64,000 nucleotides of DNA from CAJQLB01 sp041392065 (GCA_041392065.1 JAWKMU010000002.1:625130-689129); one strand, 5' to 3'; counted from the first letter of the stretch, positions 7,356 to 15,733 are shown. Made by a program: numbers and translations. Notes: a model not told the origin generated them from the letters alone.

Positions 7356-9476
7356 ATGTCCAGAAAAAACCTGCAACATATAACCATAAAGTCGGAAGTT
7401 GGGAGTTGGAAGTCGGAAGTAAAAAGCTTTCTGACAGCCGAGGATATTGAAGTAAAATCTATTTACACTCAAGATGACATTAAAGATTGTGAACACTTAG
7501 ATTTTGCGGCTGGAATTGCCCCAAACCTTCGTGGTCCATATAGTACCATGTATGTTCGCAGACCTTGGACCATTAGGCAATATGCTGGTTTTAGCACTGC
7601 TGAAGAAAGCAATGCATTTTACAGACGTAATCTTGCTGCTGGACAAAAAGGGTTGTCTGTAGCTTTCGATTTGGCAACACACAGAGGTTATGATTCAGAT
7701 TACGAACGTGTAGTTGGCGATGTTGGTAAAGCAGGAGTTGCTATCGATTCGGTTGAAGACATGAAAATCCTCTTCAATCAGATTCCGTTAGATAAAATGT
7801 CTGTATCCATGACCATGAATGGAGCTGTACTACCTATCATGGCGTTTTATATTGTGGCTGCTGAAGAACAAGGTATAAAGCCAGAGCAATTGGCTGGAAC
7901 TATCCAAAACGATATTCTTAAGGAGTTTATGGTACGTAACACCTATATTTATCCTCCTACACCTTCCATGAAGATTATTTCTGATATTTTTGAATTTACA
8001 AGTCAGAACATGCCAAAATTCAACAGTATCAGCATTTCAGGTTATCACATGCAAGAAGCTGGAGCCACTTGTGATATTGAACTAGCTTATACGTTGGCTG
8101 ATGGATTGGAATACATCAGAAAAGGTCTCGATGCAGGAATGGATATTGATGTTTTTGCGCCTCGTTTATCGTTCTTTTGGGCTATTGGCATGAATCATTT
8201 TATGGAAATTGCCAAAATGCGTGCTGCTAGAATGCTCTGGGCAAAATTGGTAAAACAGTTTAATCCTAAAGATGAAAAGTCCTTAGCATTACGCACACAC
8301 TCTCAAACTTCAGGTTGGAGTTTAACCGAACAAGACCCTTTTAATAATGTTGCTCGCACAACCATTGAAGCTGCAGCTGCTGCTTTTGGTGGCACACAAA
8401 GTTTACACACCAATGCTTTAGATGAAGCCATTGCACTTCCAACAGACTTTTCAGCACGAATAGCTAGAAATACTCAGATTTTCTTACAAGAAGAAACCAA
8501 AATCACCAAAACGGTCGACCCCTGGGCTGGAAGCTATTATGTTGAAAAATTAACTCATGATATTGCTCACAAAGCATGGCAACTCATTGAAGAAGTTGAA
8601 GACTTAGGTGGAATGACCAAAGCCATTGAAGCTGGAATACCAAAAATACGCATAGAAGAAGCTGCTGCCAGAAAGCAAGCGCGTATTGATTCTGGACAAG
8701 ATATTATTGTTGGAGTTAATAAATACAGACTGGACGAAGAAGACCCAATTGCGACTTTGGAAGTGGACAATCAAACTGTAAGAAACCAACAAATAGAAAG
8801 CCTTAACAAAATAAAAGCTGAAAGAAACAATGCCAAAGTACAAGCTGCTTTATCAAAATTAACAGAAGCAGCCAAAACAGGTAAAGAAAATTTATTAGCT
8901 TTAGCAGTAGATGCAGCTCGAGAAAGGGCTACTTTAGGAGAAATCAGTGATGCTTTAGAAGTTGCCTTTGGTCGCTACAAAGCACAAATAAAATCATTTA
9001 GTGGAGTGTACAGTAAAGAAATAAAAGACGACGAATCCTTTAAAAAAGCCAAAGAACTGGCTGATAAATTTGCAGAACAAGATGGACGACGACCTCGTAT
9101 CATGATTGCAAAAATGGGACAAGATGGTCATGATCGTGGTGCGAAAGTGGTAGCCACTGGTTATGCAGATGTTGGTTTTGATGTGGATATTGGTCCTTTG
9201 TTTCAAACACCTCAAGAAGCAGCCAAACAAGCTGTGGAAAACGATGTGCATATTTTAGGTGTTTCCTCCTTAGCAGCTGGACACAAAACCTTGGTACCAC
9301 AAGTTATTGAAGCGTTAAAAGGGTATGGACGCGATGATATTATGGTGATTGTTGGAGGTGTTATACCAAAACAAGATTACCAATTTTTATTTGATGCTGG
9401 AGCTGTAGCTGTGTTTGGGCCAGGAACTAAAATTAGTGATGCAGCAATAAAGATTTTAGAGATTTTAATTGATTAA
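7356..9476 (+). CDS. mutB: methylmalonyl-CoA mutase large (alpha) subunit
   Basis: This is the catalytic subunit, dependent on adenosylcobalamin. The N-terminal TIM barrel carries PYSTMYVRRPWTIRQYAGFS, DLATHRGYDSD, RTHSQTSGWSLTEQDP and the conserved NTQIFLQEE; a C-terminal B12-binding domain begins around residue 575 with DGHDRG, where His592 should ligate cobalt. The 706-residue length is usual. An oddity is the stretch near residues 12-24 (KSEVGSWKSEVKS), encoded by four tandem 7-base units at 7390-7420 that look like an inserted DNA repeat rather than conserved protein. The ATG at 7356 is the first plausible start. Confidence 0.96.
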   Translation: MSRKNLQHITIKSEVGSWKSEVKSFLTAEDIEVKSIYTQDDIKDCEHLDFAAGIAPNLRGPYSTMYVRRPWTIRQYAGFSTAEESNAFYRRNLAAGQKGLSVAFDLATHRGYDSDYERVVGDVGKAGVAIDSVEDMKILFNQIPLDKMSVSMTMNGAVLPIMAFYIVAAEEQGIKPEQLAGTIQNDILKEFMVRNTYIYPPTPSMKIISDIFEFTSQNMPKFNSISISGYHMQEAGATCDIELAYTLADGLEYIRKGLDAGMDIDVFAPRLSFFWAIGMNHFMEIAKMRAARMLWAKLVKQFNPKDEKSLALRTHSQTSGWSLTEQDPFNNVARTTIEAAAAAFGGTQSLHTNALDEAIALPTDFSARIARNTQIFLQEETKITKTVDPWAGSYYVEKLTHDIAHKAWQLIEEVEDLGGMTKAIEAGIPKIRIEEAAARKQARIDSGQDIIVGVNKYRLDEEDPIATLEVDNQTVRNQQIESLNKIKAERNNAKVQAALSKLTEAAKTGKENLLALAVDAARERATLGEISDALEVAFGRYKAQIKSFSGVYSKEIKDDESFKKAKELADKFAEQDGRRPRIMIAKMGQDGHDRGAKVVATGYADVGFDVDIGPLFQTPQEAAKQAVENDVHILGVSSLAAGHKTLVPQVIEALKGYGRDDIMVIVGGVIPKQDYQFLFDAGAVAVFGPGTKISDAAIKILEILID
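7390..7420 (+). repeat. heptamer tandem repeat within mutB
   Basis: Four consecutive 7-base units (AGTCGGA, AGTTGGG, AGTTGGA, AGTCGGA) and a partial fifth (AGT) follow consensus AGTYGGR. They lie inside the coding region about 35 bases after the mutB ATG. Twenty-eight bases is not a multiple of three, so a change of one unit would shift the frame. Confidence 0.85.
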
Positions 9477-9559
9477 GATTCCTGATATAGGAAAATTGAA
9501 GTTAAATACAAATACAAACATAACACAAACAGCAAGCCTATTTTTTATATCTTAAATAT

Positions 9560-9796
9560 ATGCAAGCAGTCGATTGGTTAGGTTTTATTGGAGTATTTCA
9601 AATACTTCTAGCTTATTTTTTAAACGTTACTGAAAAAGTGACTAACAATTCATTACTTTTCATATTGCTTAATCTTATAGGAGCATCAATGGCTTGTGCG
9701 GCTTCCATTTTGCTTAACTATTTACCGTTTATTATTTTAGAAGGTATTTGGGTTATAATTGCACTCTATTCTTTAATAAGATATAAAAAACCATAA
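9560..9796 (+). CDS. small membrane protein, CBU_0592-like
   Basis: The 78-residue protein consists almost wholly of three hydrophobic helices (about residues 5-22, 30-50 and 52-72) with a basic end RYKKP. The opening DWLGFIGVFQILLAYFLN and the following NLIGASMACAASILL resemble a small family of bacterial inner-membrane proteins named after CBU_0592; the function is unknown. It lies 83 bases after mutB, outside the tight run, and is followed after 16 bases by the DUF1456 gene. Confidence 0.7.
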   Translation: MQAVDWLGFIGVFQILLAYFLNVTEKVTNNSLLFILLNLIGASMACAASILLNYLPFIILEGIWVIIALYSLIRYKKP

Positions 9797-9812
9797 CTAT
9801 TATCTTTACCAA

Positions 9813-10067
9813 ATGGGACTAACAAATAATGACATTTTTAAAAAACTTAGAGTAGCACATAAACTGCGTGATGAAGATATTGTAAAAATATGCGCTTTAA
9901 AAGATTTTAAAGTAACTAAAAGCGAGCTTGGTGCTATTTTTAGACATGAAAGTCATCCAAAATATATGGAGTGTGGCGATCAGTTTTTACGTAATTTCTT
10001 AGATGGACTAATCATTCATCTTCGTGGACCTATGCCTGAAAAAGAAAACATTAAAATTAAGGATTAA
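9813..10067 (+). CDS. DUF1456 (YehS-like) protein, single repeat
   Basis: The 84 residues match one DUF1456 unit: LTNNDIFKKLRVAHKLRDEDIV, then KSELGAIFRHESHPKYMECGDQFLRNFLDGLI. Typical members such as E. coli YehS have two such units in about 150 residues. This one corresponds best to the second unit, so it is a half-length form, perhaps acting as a dimer. The function of the family is unknown. It is small and soluble, with a TATCTTTA promoter-like sequence just upstream. It converges with the LytTR regulator, leaving three bases between the stops. Confidence 0.8.
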   Translation: MGLTNNDIFKKLRVAHKLRDEDIVKICALKDFKVTKSELGAIFRHESHPKYMECGDQFLRNFLDGLIIHLRGPMPEKENIKIKD

Positions 10068-10070
10068 TCA

Positions 10071-10826
10071 CTACTCCAACCACTCCTTAAAATCTTTGAC
10101 ACGTTCTCTTGCTACAATAACGTCATCTTCATTATAAGTTTTTAACTTTATTTGCAATCGTGAATTGGTATAACTTACCATATCTTTTATGGCATTAATG
10201 TTTACAAAGAATTTTCGGTTAATCCTGAAAAACGTCTGTGGTTCAAGTTCGTTTTCAAGTTGCTCTAAAGTGGTATCTAACAAGTAATTTCTACCTTCTG
10301 AAGTATAAACATAAGTTCCTTTGTTTTCACTATATACACACTCTATATCATCTACATTAATCAGTTTTAAATGCTGACCAACCTTAACTGAAAAACGTTT
10401 TTTATATTCACGTTCAATTGGATTAACCAATAAATTTTTAATGTCATTAAAATCTAAAGTAACTGCTTGTTGTTTTGGTAATCGCTCTTTAAACTTTGTT
10501 ATTGCTTTTGCTAAATCGTCTTCATCAATAGGTTTTAATAAATAATCTATACTATTTAGTTTAAAGGCTTGTAGAGCATACTCATCATAAGCTGTGGTAA
10601 AAATCACTGCTGATTGTATCTCGAAGCATTCAAAAATCACAAACGATAAACCATCACTTAATTGAATGTCCAAAAAAATAAGATCTGGATGTTTATTGTT
10701 TTGAAACCAATTAATAGATTCTTCAACAGAGTGCAACATCACTTCTGCATCAATACCCAAATTGCTCAGCATACGCTGTAAGCGTCTTGCTGATGGTTTT
10801 TCGTCTTCAATTATTATAACATTCAT
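10071..10826 (-). CDS. LytTR-family response regulator
   Basis: The 251-residue two-domain regulator has a receiver domain at residues 1-120 with acidic pocket EDE (7-9), phospho-acceptor Asp53 in LIFLDIQLSDG and the conserved Lys in LLKPIDEDD. A LytTR DNA-binding domain follows at about 145-250 (FSVKVGQHLKLINVDDIECVYSENKGTYVY, then FFRINRKFFVNINAI). It is the last gene of a minus-strand operon whose first members include a LytS-type kinase, its expected partner. LytTR regulators bind direct repeats upstream of target promoters; the targets are not evident here. Confidence 0.93.
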   Translation of the reverse strand: MNVIIIEDEKPSARRLQRMLSNLGIDAEVMLHSVEESINWFQNNKHPDLIFLDIQLSDGLSFVIFECFEIQSAVIFTTAYDEYALQAFKLNSIDYLLKPIDEDDLAKAITKFKERLPKQQAVTLDFNDIKNLLVNPIEREYKKRFSVKVGQHLKLINVDDIECVYSENKGTYVYTSEGRNYLLDTTLEQLENELEPQTFFRINRKFFVNINAIKDMVSYTNSRLQIKLKTYNEDDVIVARERVKDFKEWLE

Positions 10827-10845
10827 TTTTTTAAGTTTATTTTAT

Positions 10846-11136
10846 TTAATGAGTTTTATTCTCTCTCATTAGCTCTTCAATTTTTCTATCTTCGTATTCC
10901 TTGCTAAAAATAAGTCTACCTTTAAATACAATCCATGCATGAATTAGGATTCCTATACTCCAAATGATCATAATATTTAGAACAACCCAAACAAAGAAAT
11001 TCAGGCTTTCATCCTTTTCAAGCATAAGTAATCTAAATAATAAAGCAATATTTAGGATTAGAAACAAAAACAAATGAATGTAAAACCGCTTTAGCATTTT
11101 AACTCTCTGTTTCGCTTCAATATATTTTTTATTCAT
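10846..11136 (-). CDS. 2TM domain-containing protein (third copy)
   Basis: The 96-residue protein is one 2TM unit: the preceding YIEAKQRVKMLKRFYIHLFLF helix, a second hydrophobic segment with WSIGILIHAWIVF, and a basic/acidic end YEDRKIEELMRE. The family is common in flavobacteria, often beside LytS/LytTR systems, and has no known biochemical role. The same unit recurs in the two genes upstream and at the C-terminus of the kinase, so the four copies derive from one ancestor. The gap to the next gene upstream is only 6 bases. Confidence 0.87.
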   Translation of the reverse strand: MNKKYIEAKQRVKMLKRFYIHLFLFLILNIALLFRLLMLEKDESLNFFVWVVLNIMIIWSIGILIHAWIVFKGRLIFSKEYEDRKIEELMRENKTH

Positions 11137-11142
11137 TATTTG

Positions 11143-11499
11143 TTATTGAAATCGTTGATACTCTTCTTTTTCCTTATCCATAAATTCTTTCATTTTTCTT
11201 TCCTCCCAGTTTTTACCAAATATAAAATTTGGACCAAACACGCCTAAAAAATGAAATACTAAACCTATTCCCCAGAAAAATGCTGTGGCAAAGGTGCCAA
11301 AACTCCAGAAACCACCATCATTTCTATTAATACCAATAATAATGATTAAAAATAAATTTATAATTACATAAACTGCTAGATGCCAATAAAATCCAACAAG
11401 TTTATCTAATTTCTTTTTAGCTCTTAAATAAGCTTCTTCTTTTTCAAATTCATACCTTGATTGTTCGTCATTGTATGGTTCTATCTCGTATTTTTTCAT
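11143..11499 (-). CDS. 2TM domain-containing protein (second copy)
   Basis: I choose the ATG at 11499 (118 residues, MKKYEIEPYNDEQSRYEFEK) because the longer frame would run into the preceding gene; this start lies one base after that gene's stop. An N-terminal charged segment of about 25 residues precedes the 2TM unit: AYLRAKKKLDKLVGFYWHL, two hydrophobic helices, then WGIGLVFHFLGVFG and KNWEERKMKEFM. The function is unknown. Its position between the kinase and regulator genes suggests a membrane accessory of that pathway. Confidence 0.85.
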   Translation of the reverse strand: MKKYEIEPYNDEQSRYEFEKEEAYLRAKKKLDKLVGFYWHLAVYVIINLFLIIIIGINRNDGGFWSFGTFATAFFWGIGLVFHFLGVFGPNFIFGKNWEERKMKEFMDKEKEEYQRFQ

Positions 11500-11500
11500 C

Positions 11501-11827
11501 TTAATTAAATTTATTCTTTTGTTCTTCTTCCATAAACTGCTTAATCTTTTCTTCCTCCCAATTGTGCCCAAGTATTAAAGGTAACCCAAATACTGCAAAG
11601 GCATGAATGGCTAAGCCAATTCCCCAAAGTAACCAGACACCAGAAGTACTGAGGTCAAAAAAGGCCTCTTCAAACGATTCTCCTCGATTAAGGTTTCTAA
11701 CAATTTTAAAGGTTGAAATAATTGTGTTTACAACTATATAAACTGTTAGATGTGTGTAAAACGCCTTTAGTTTTTCAACACGGTTTTTGGCTTGTATATA
11801 TTTGTTGTCTTTATCAGAATAGTTCAT
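11501..11827 (-). CDS. 2TM domain-containing protein (first copy)
   Basis: The 108-residue 2TM protein has NKYIQAKNRVEKLKAFYTHLTVY leading into helix one, an acidic loop, LLWGIGLAIHAFAVFG in helix two, and the tail HNWEEEKIKQFMEEEQ. It is the copy closest in layout to the kinase C-terminus, including the WGIGL-IHA and NWE-RKIE-FM signatures. It starts 12 bases after the kinase stop and ends one base before the next copy begins, a strongly operonic arrangement. Confidence 0.87.
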   Translation of the reverse strand: MNYSDKDNKYIQAKNRVEKLKAFYTHLTVYIVVNTIISTFKIVRNLNRGESFEEAFFDLSTSGVWLLWGIGLAIHAFAVFGLPLILGHNWEEEKIKQFMEEEQKNKFN

Positions 11828-11839
11828 AATGCCAGTTTT

Positions 11840-13189
11840 TTAATTCCAAGAGTTTTTTTCTTCATCCTCGCGCATAAACTCTTCAATTTTTCTGCGTTCC
11901 CAATTGCGTCCAAAAATGCCATCATTAACAAAGACTTTATAGGCGTGAATTAATAAACCTATTCCCCAACCTAACATTGGCCACCAAAACCATTGGTATC
12001 CCCAAAATGTCCAATAATTAATAAAAGCTAAAAATGGAATTACAATAATATAAGATATTAGGCTATAGTAAAATTCTTTTACTTCTTCTACGTGTTTACG
12101 TGCACGAACGTAACTGTCGTCAAATTGTTCTTTTGTTCTTGTTCTCATGACTGTGATTTGTTTTGTAAGCATTGGTATTGCTACTGCAAAACTACTTGCT
12201 TGTTGATTGATGTTTACTTTTCTATCTGTTAATAAATCGTAGCGCTGTTTGATGTTATCTAATCCTACTCCACTACTCTTTTTTACTATTTGTTTTGGTT
12301 GCAAATTATTCTCAACAACCAATGAATTGTTTGTTTCATAAATCTTTATGTGTAAAGGCTTACTAGAAGTTACCATATTGTGCTTTACTGCATTTTCCAA
12401 TAGCAATTGCAAGGATAGTGGCACTACTTTACTTTCAGGATTTGAGGCTTGCTCAGGGATTTCGAAAATGATGCTGTCTTCAAATCTCATTTTAAGTAAA
12501 GACATATAGGTTTTAGCAAATTCTAATTCCTCATCTACTGTTACTAAATCTTTATTCTTTTGTTCTAAAACATAACGATAAACCTTTGATAAGGCAGTTG
12601 TGAACTTTTGTGCACTTTCTGGGTTTTCATCTATTAAACTTGTTAATACATTTAAACTATTGAACAAAAAGTGTGGATCTAACTGATTTTTTAGAGCATC
12701 AAATTTTGCACTTGCTGTTCCAGCAATAACCTTTTGCTCTTTAATTTTGTTTTTTTGTAATTGCTGATAAAAATAAAAAGCATGAAAAAACATAGATATA
12801 GCAATGGTTATGATTAAAGCAGTATAGTAAAATGCCATACTTTCTGTTTGCAAAAACATTTCATAACTTACTCCATCAAGCACAACTCTTTGAAAAATTC
12901 TGATTAAAAAAACCGTTCCAAGAGTCAAAATAATTGAGCCAACGAAACCAATTACCAATCGATACTTTTTATATCTATTCCAAACAACACGTTCATTTAG
13001 ATAATCAAAAAATGAAGAGTTTACCAATGTTAAAGGAAAGCAATACATCACATAGTAGCCAAAAACCTTAACAAGATGCAAATTGTACATAACTTCTTTG
13101 CCAGATGCATAATCGAATATGATGTCTATTACGAACAATACAAGTGCGATTAAGATACTTATGGATATTAGTTTTATAAACTTCTTCAT
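11840..13189 (-). CDS. LytS-type sensor histidine kinase with C-terminal 2TM domain
   Basis: The 449 residues begin with four hydrophobic helices (about 5-25, 40-58, 78-98 and 120-140). A His_kinase domain follows with the phosphorylatable His173 in DPHFLFNSLN, and a short HATPase with LLENAVKHN and GVGLDNIKQRY. Unlike ordinary LytS-like kinases it then continues into a full 2TM unit (about 360-449: VRARKHVEEVKEFYYSLISY, WGIGLLIHAYKVF, NWERRKIEEFMRE), placing a second membrane anchor after the catalytic domain. It would sense an envelope or membrane signal and phosphorylate the LytTR regulator encoded at the end of the operon. Confidence 0.92.
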   Translation of the reverse strand: MKKFIKLISISILIALVLFVIDIIFDYASGKEVMYNLHLVKVFGYYVMYCFPLTLVNSSFFDYLNERVVWNRYKKYRLVIGFVGSIILTLGTVFLIRIFQRVVLDGVSYEMFLQTESMAFYYTALIITIAISMFFHAFYFYQQLQKNKIKEQKVIAGTASAKFDALKNQLDPHFLFNSLNVLTSLIDENPESAQKFTTALSKVYRYVLEQKNKDLVTVDEELEFAKTYMSLLKMRFEDSIIFEIPEQASNPESKVVPLSLQLLLENAVKHNMVTSSKPLHIKIYETNNSLVVENNLQPKQIVKKSSGVGLDNIKQRYDLLTDRKVNINQQASSFAVAIPMLTKQITVMRTRTKEQFDDSYVRARKHVEEVKEFYYSLISYIIVIPFLAFINYWTFWGYQWFWWPMLGWGIGLLIHAYKVFVNDGIFGRNWERRKIEEFMREDEEKNSWN

Positions 13190-13199
13190 TTTTATTATT

Positions 13200-13817
13200 T
13201 TATTTACAACTACTTAGAACTTGTTCTGCCCTTTCTTTTCCCCAAGTTGGATGAAAAGGTGTTTCAGGTTTAAAGTTAGCAAAAAGTTCTATGGCTCTTT
13301 CTATATCTTTACAAAATGGCGTTGTATCTTGACCGAAAAAACGAGCGCTTCCCATATCCCATTCTGCCTTACTTAAAATCACTCTAGGATTTTCAGGGTC
13401 AATTTGCAAAGCTTGAGCATACAAAGCAGCTATTTTTGGTGATAATTGCATACCATAGGTTGCTCCGTCAAAAGCCACATAAGCTGTATGCTTCATAGCT
13501 TGTAAAACCAAAATTTCAGAATTATTTTTAGAGATTGCTGTTGCATCATTAATTAAATCTTGTGCTTTTTTTAATTGAGAATCTAATTTGTCTTTATCTT
13601 TCTCATTAAAGCTTTGCAGAATTAATACTTGAGCTGCATAGTATGGTGGCAACCAGTTATCAGTTTCAGCAGCTGCTATGCGCTCAAAAAGGTTTGAAGC
13701 TTCAATTGGGTTTGTTCCCCAAAGCTCAAAGGCCTTTTGCATACCTTTTTCGTAATTTGATTGCGCAGTTACAATTCCTGAAATTATAAATGCGATTAAA
13801 AGTGCTAATTTTTGCAT
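13200..13817 (-). CDS. secreted TPR-like protein at head of the LytS/2TM operon
   Basis: The 205-residue protein has a signal peptide (MQKLALLIAFIISGIVTAQS, cleavage after TAQ). The mature part is helical with TPR-like pairs (EKGMQKAFELWGTNPIEASNLFERI; IAALYAQALQIDPENPRVILSKAEW). Two Cys near the end (TTPFCKDIERAIEL and LSSCK) could form a disulfide. It is most likely periplasmic and may present or sense a ligand for the adjacent kinase, but that is inferred only from the 10-base gap and shared strand. It is the first gene of the operon, divergent from the DUF1684 gene. Confidence 0.72.
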   Translation of the reverse strand: MQKLALLIAFIISGIVTAQSNYEKGMQKAFELWGTNPIEASNLFERIAAAETDNWLPPYYAAQVLILQSFNEKDKDKLDSQLKKAQDLINDATAISKNNSEILVLQAMKHTAYVAFDGATYGMQLSPKIAALYAQALQIDPENPRVILSKAEWDMGSARFFGQDTTPFCKDIERAIELFANFKPETPFHPTWGKERAEQVLSSCK

Positions 13818-13972
13818 AATAGTTCGTTTTTTAATTATGAGACAAATATCTTGTGATGCTTCATATTTTAAAAAACTGAATGACCGAATTGTCGTATAAG
13901 GGAGATGAATTGTTCTTTTAGCATTAATATGTAATTTTTATAATTATCTTTATTAAAACAAAAACATAATTA

Positions 13973-14857
13973 ATGAAGTTTTTAATACTCACATGCTTAT
14001 CAATTCTCTTACTTACTTGCAAACCAAACGAAAACAAGTTTAGTATAAACGAAGATTACATTTTTGAAATGGATTCTTTTTTTAATGAAAAAATGAAAGA
14101 ACGACAAGGCGATTACTTACAGTTGGTTGCATTACATAAACTTACCGAAGGAAGTAATACTTTTGGCAAAGACACAATCAATGATCTAAGTCTGAGTATT
14201 GATTATTTACAACCTACTATTGGAAGTATTTTAAAAAACGATGAAGGATTTAGCTTCGTAGCATTAGAAAATGTCGAAGTAAAAACGCAAAAAGATTCCT
14301 TAATTACTAACATAAATCTAAGTTTAAATGAATACGGAAGCTCTGAAAAATTGTATTATAAAGATTTGAGTTGGCAAATTATAACACGTTCAGAACAACA
14401 GTACTTGAGAGTTTGGGACGCAAAAAATCCAGCCATAGAAGCTTTTAAAGGATTTAATAAATTTGAGCTTAACAGCGATTTCATTTTTGATGCAGATTTT
14501 ACCTATTACGAAAAAGAAAAAACCGAAGTTGTAAAAGCAGAAGTTGATGGCAAACGCAGCACAAATTTTATTGGTAAAGTATCTTTTGTTTATAAAAACA
14601 AGCCTTACTCATTAGAAGTCGGAAGCGATGGTTTTACCATGGTTGGCGATGCTACTACAGGCGAAACTACTTATGGAGGTGGTCGCTATATGTACATAAC
14701 CTTACCTGAAACCGATGGCAAAACCATTTTAGATTTTAATAAACTTTACAATCCTCCTTGTGCATTTTCAGAGTTTACAACTTGCTTATATCCACCACGT
14801 CAAAACCATTTGCCTTTGGCTATATTAGCTGGCGAACAAATTCAGCAAAAAAATTAA
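13973..14857 (+). CDS. DUF1684 lipoprotein
   Basis: The 294-residue protein has a lipoprotein signal (MKFLILTCLSILLLTCKPNE, Cys16). DUF1684 is recognised by its conserved C-terminal half: TTGETTYGGGRYMYI, then LDFNKLYNPPCAFSEFTTCLYPPRQNHLPLAILAGE, with the PPCAF and CPLPP-like motif that defines the family. The function is unknown. It probably sits in the periplasmic face of a membrane. It is a lone gene between a divergent operon and the convergent tonB, whose stop overlaps its own by 4 bases. Confidence 0.88.
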   Translation: MKFLILTCLSILLLTCKPNENKFSINEDYIFEMDSFFNEKMKERQGDYLQLVALHKLTEGSNTFGKDTINDLSLSIDYLQPTIGSILKNDEGFSFVALENVEVKTQKDSLITNINLSLNEYGSSEKLYYKDLSWQIITRSEQQYLRVWDAKNPAIEAFKGFNKFELNSDFIFDADFTYYEKEKTEVVKAEVDGKRSTNFIGKVSFVYKNKPYSLEVGSDGFTMVGDATTGETTYGGGRYMYITLPETDGKTILDFNKLYNPPCAFSEFTTCLYPPRQNHLPLAILAGEQIQQKN

Positions 14858-15537
14858 TTATCAACATATTGAAAATTAATTGGTACACTATAAGGCACAT
14901 TTACAGCCTTCCCTCGTTGTTTACCTGGCTCCATTTTTGGCAATAAACCAATAATTCTTGAAGCTTCTTTTTCAAGTATTTTATCAGGTCCTCTTGTTTT
15001 TATATTAGAAATATAACCTTTACTATTTACCGTAAACATTACATAAACCTTGCCACTTAGGCCTAATTCAATCGCTTGTTCTGGATATTTAAAATGTTCA
15101 ACAATATGCTTGGTTACATTGTCTTGAAAACAGTTTTTCAATTCAGCGTTCGTTTTCCCTTTGCAACCAGGAAAAACTGGAACGTTTTCAATAACCGCAA
15201 AAGGGACTTCTATATCTTCCTCTATTTCTTCAACAACTAAATCTTCTACAAACAGTTCTCTTTGCTCAATTGCATCGTCTTGACTTGTCTCAGTGCTTTC
15301 AATTACAGTTTCTTCAACCTCATCAATATCTTCAACAATAACGATGACCTCAGGAGCAGCAGTTGGTGGTGGAGGTGGTGGAGGTGGTACATCTACATTT
15401 AATAAAGGAATGTCTTCTTCTATTTCTTGGTTCATTTCTAATATCTCTGCAATTTCATCAACCTTATCATAGGTTTTAAAATTGAGTAAGTTGTAGGTAA
15501 CAAAAAGCATTAAGCATAATCCAATAGAAAAATACAA
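14854..15537 (-). CDS. tonB: energy transducer TonB, N-terminus interrupted by a frameshift
   Basis: TonB transmits proton-motive force to outer-membrane receptors. The intact part has the single inner-membrane helix (FSIGLCLMLFVTYNLL), a Pro/Asp/Glu-rich periplasmic spacer beginning with eight prolines, and the C-terminal domain (GCKGKTNAELKNCFQ, YPEQAIELGLSGKVYVMFTVNSKG, and VPINFQYVDN at the end). In this frame the first available start is a TTG at 15537, directly against the helix, with no cytoplasmic tail. The missing tail is present upstream, one base out of frame, starting with an ATG at 15584. So the real gene probably spans 14854-15584, with an A7 tract in place of A8. Confidence 0.88.
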   Translation of the reverse strand: MYFSIGLCLMLFVTYNLLNFKTYDKVDEIAEILEMNQEIEEDIPLLNVDVPPPPPPPPTAAPEVIVIVEDIDEVEETVIESTETSQDDAIEQRELFVEDLVVEEIEEDIEVPFAVIENVPVFPGCKGKTNAELKNCFQDNVTKHIVEHFKYPEQAIELGLSGKVYVMFTVNSKGYISNIKTRGPDKILEKEASRIIGLLPKMEPGKQRGKAVNVPYSVPINFQYVDN

Positions 15538-15584
15538 ACTGCTATTATGATTGAGGTCTACGTTGGGATTTTTTTAGCTTCCAT
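15538..15584 (-). pseudogene. out-of-frame N-terminal segment of tonB
   Basis: On the minus strand the ATG at 15584 starts ATG GAA GCT, followed by seven A, and meets a stop eight codons later. Adding one A restores MEAKKNPNVDLNHNSSLY, the usual short cytoplasmic tail of flavobacterial TonB proteins, directly fused to the TonB membrane helix. The tract is at 15569-15575. It is either a sequencing error in a homopolymer or a genuine slippage mutation. Confidence 0.7.
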
Positions 15585-15733
15585 GACTTAAGTTTTTAAT
15601 AGTAAAAAGTTACGTGATTTATACACCAATAAATATGACTTTTGTCAGTTCTGCTAAAACGATAATAAATGCTACAAATCCGAAAAAAATAACTATCTTG
15701 GTAAACCTTATTTTTATGTAAACCAACCACAAT

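Noticed and set aside
8567..9300. Long open frames opposite to mutB
   Set aside because: They mirror a well-conserved gene, have no family match or signal, and are explained by codon bias of the real gene.
9486..9502. Small dyad TTCCT/AGGAA after mutB as a terminator
   Set aside because: The stem is five base pairs with no T-run following it.
15357..15393. GGTGGA-type microsatellite
   Set aside because: It encodes the polyproline spacer of TonB in frame, so it needs no separate explanation.
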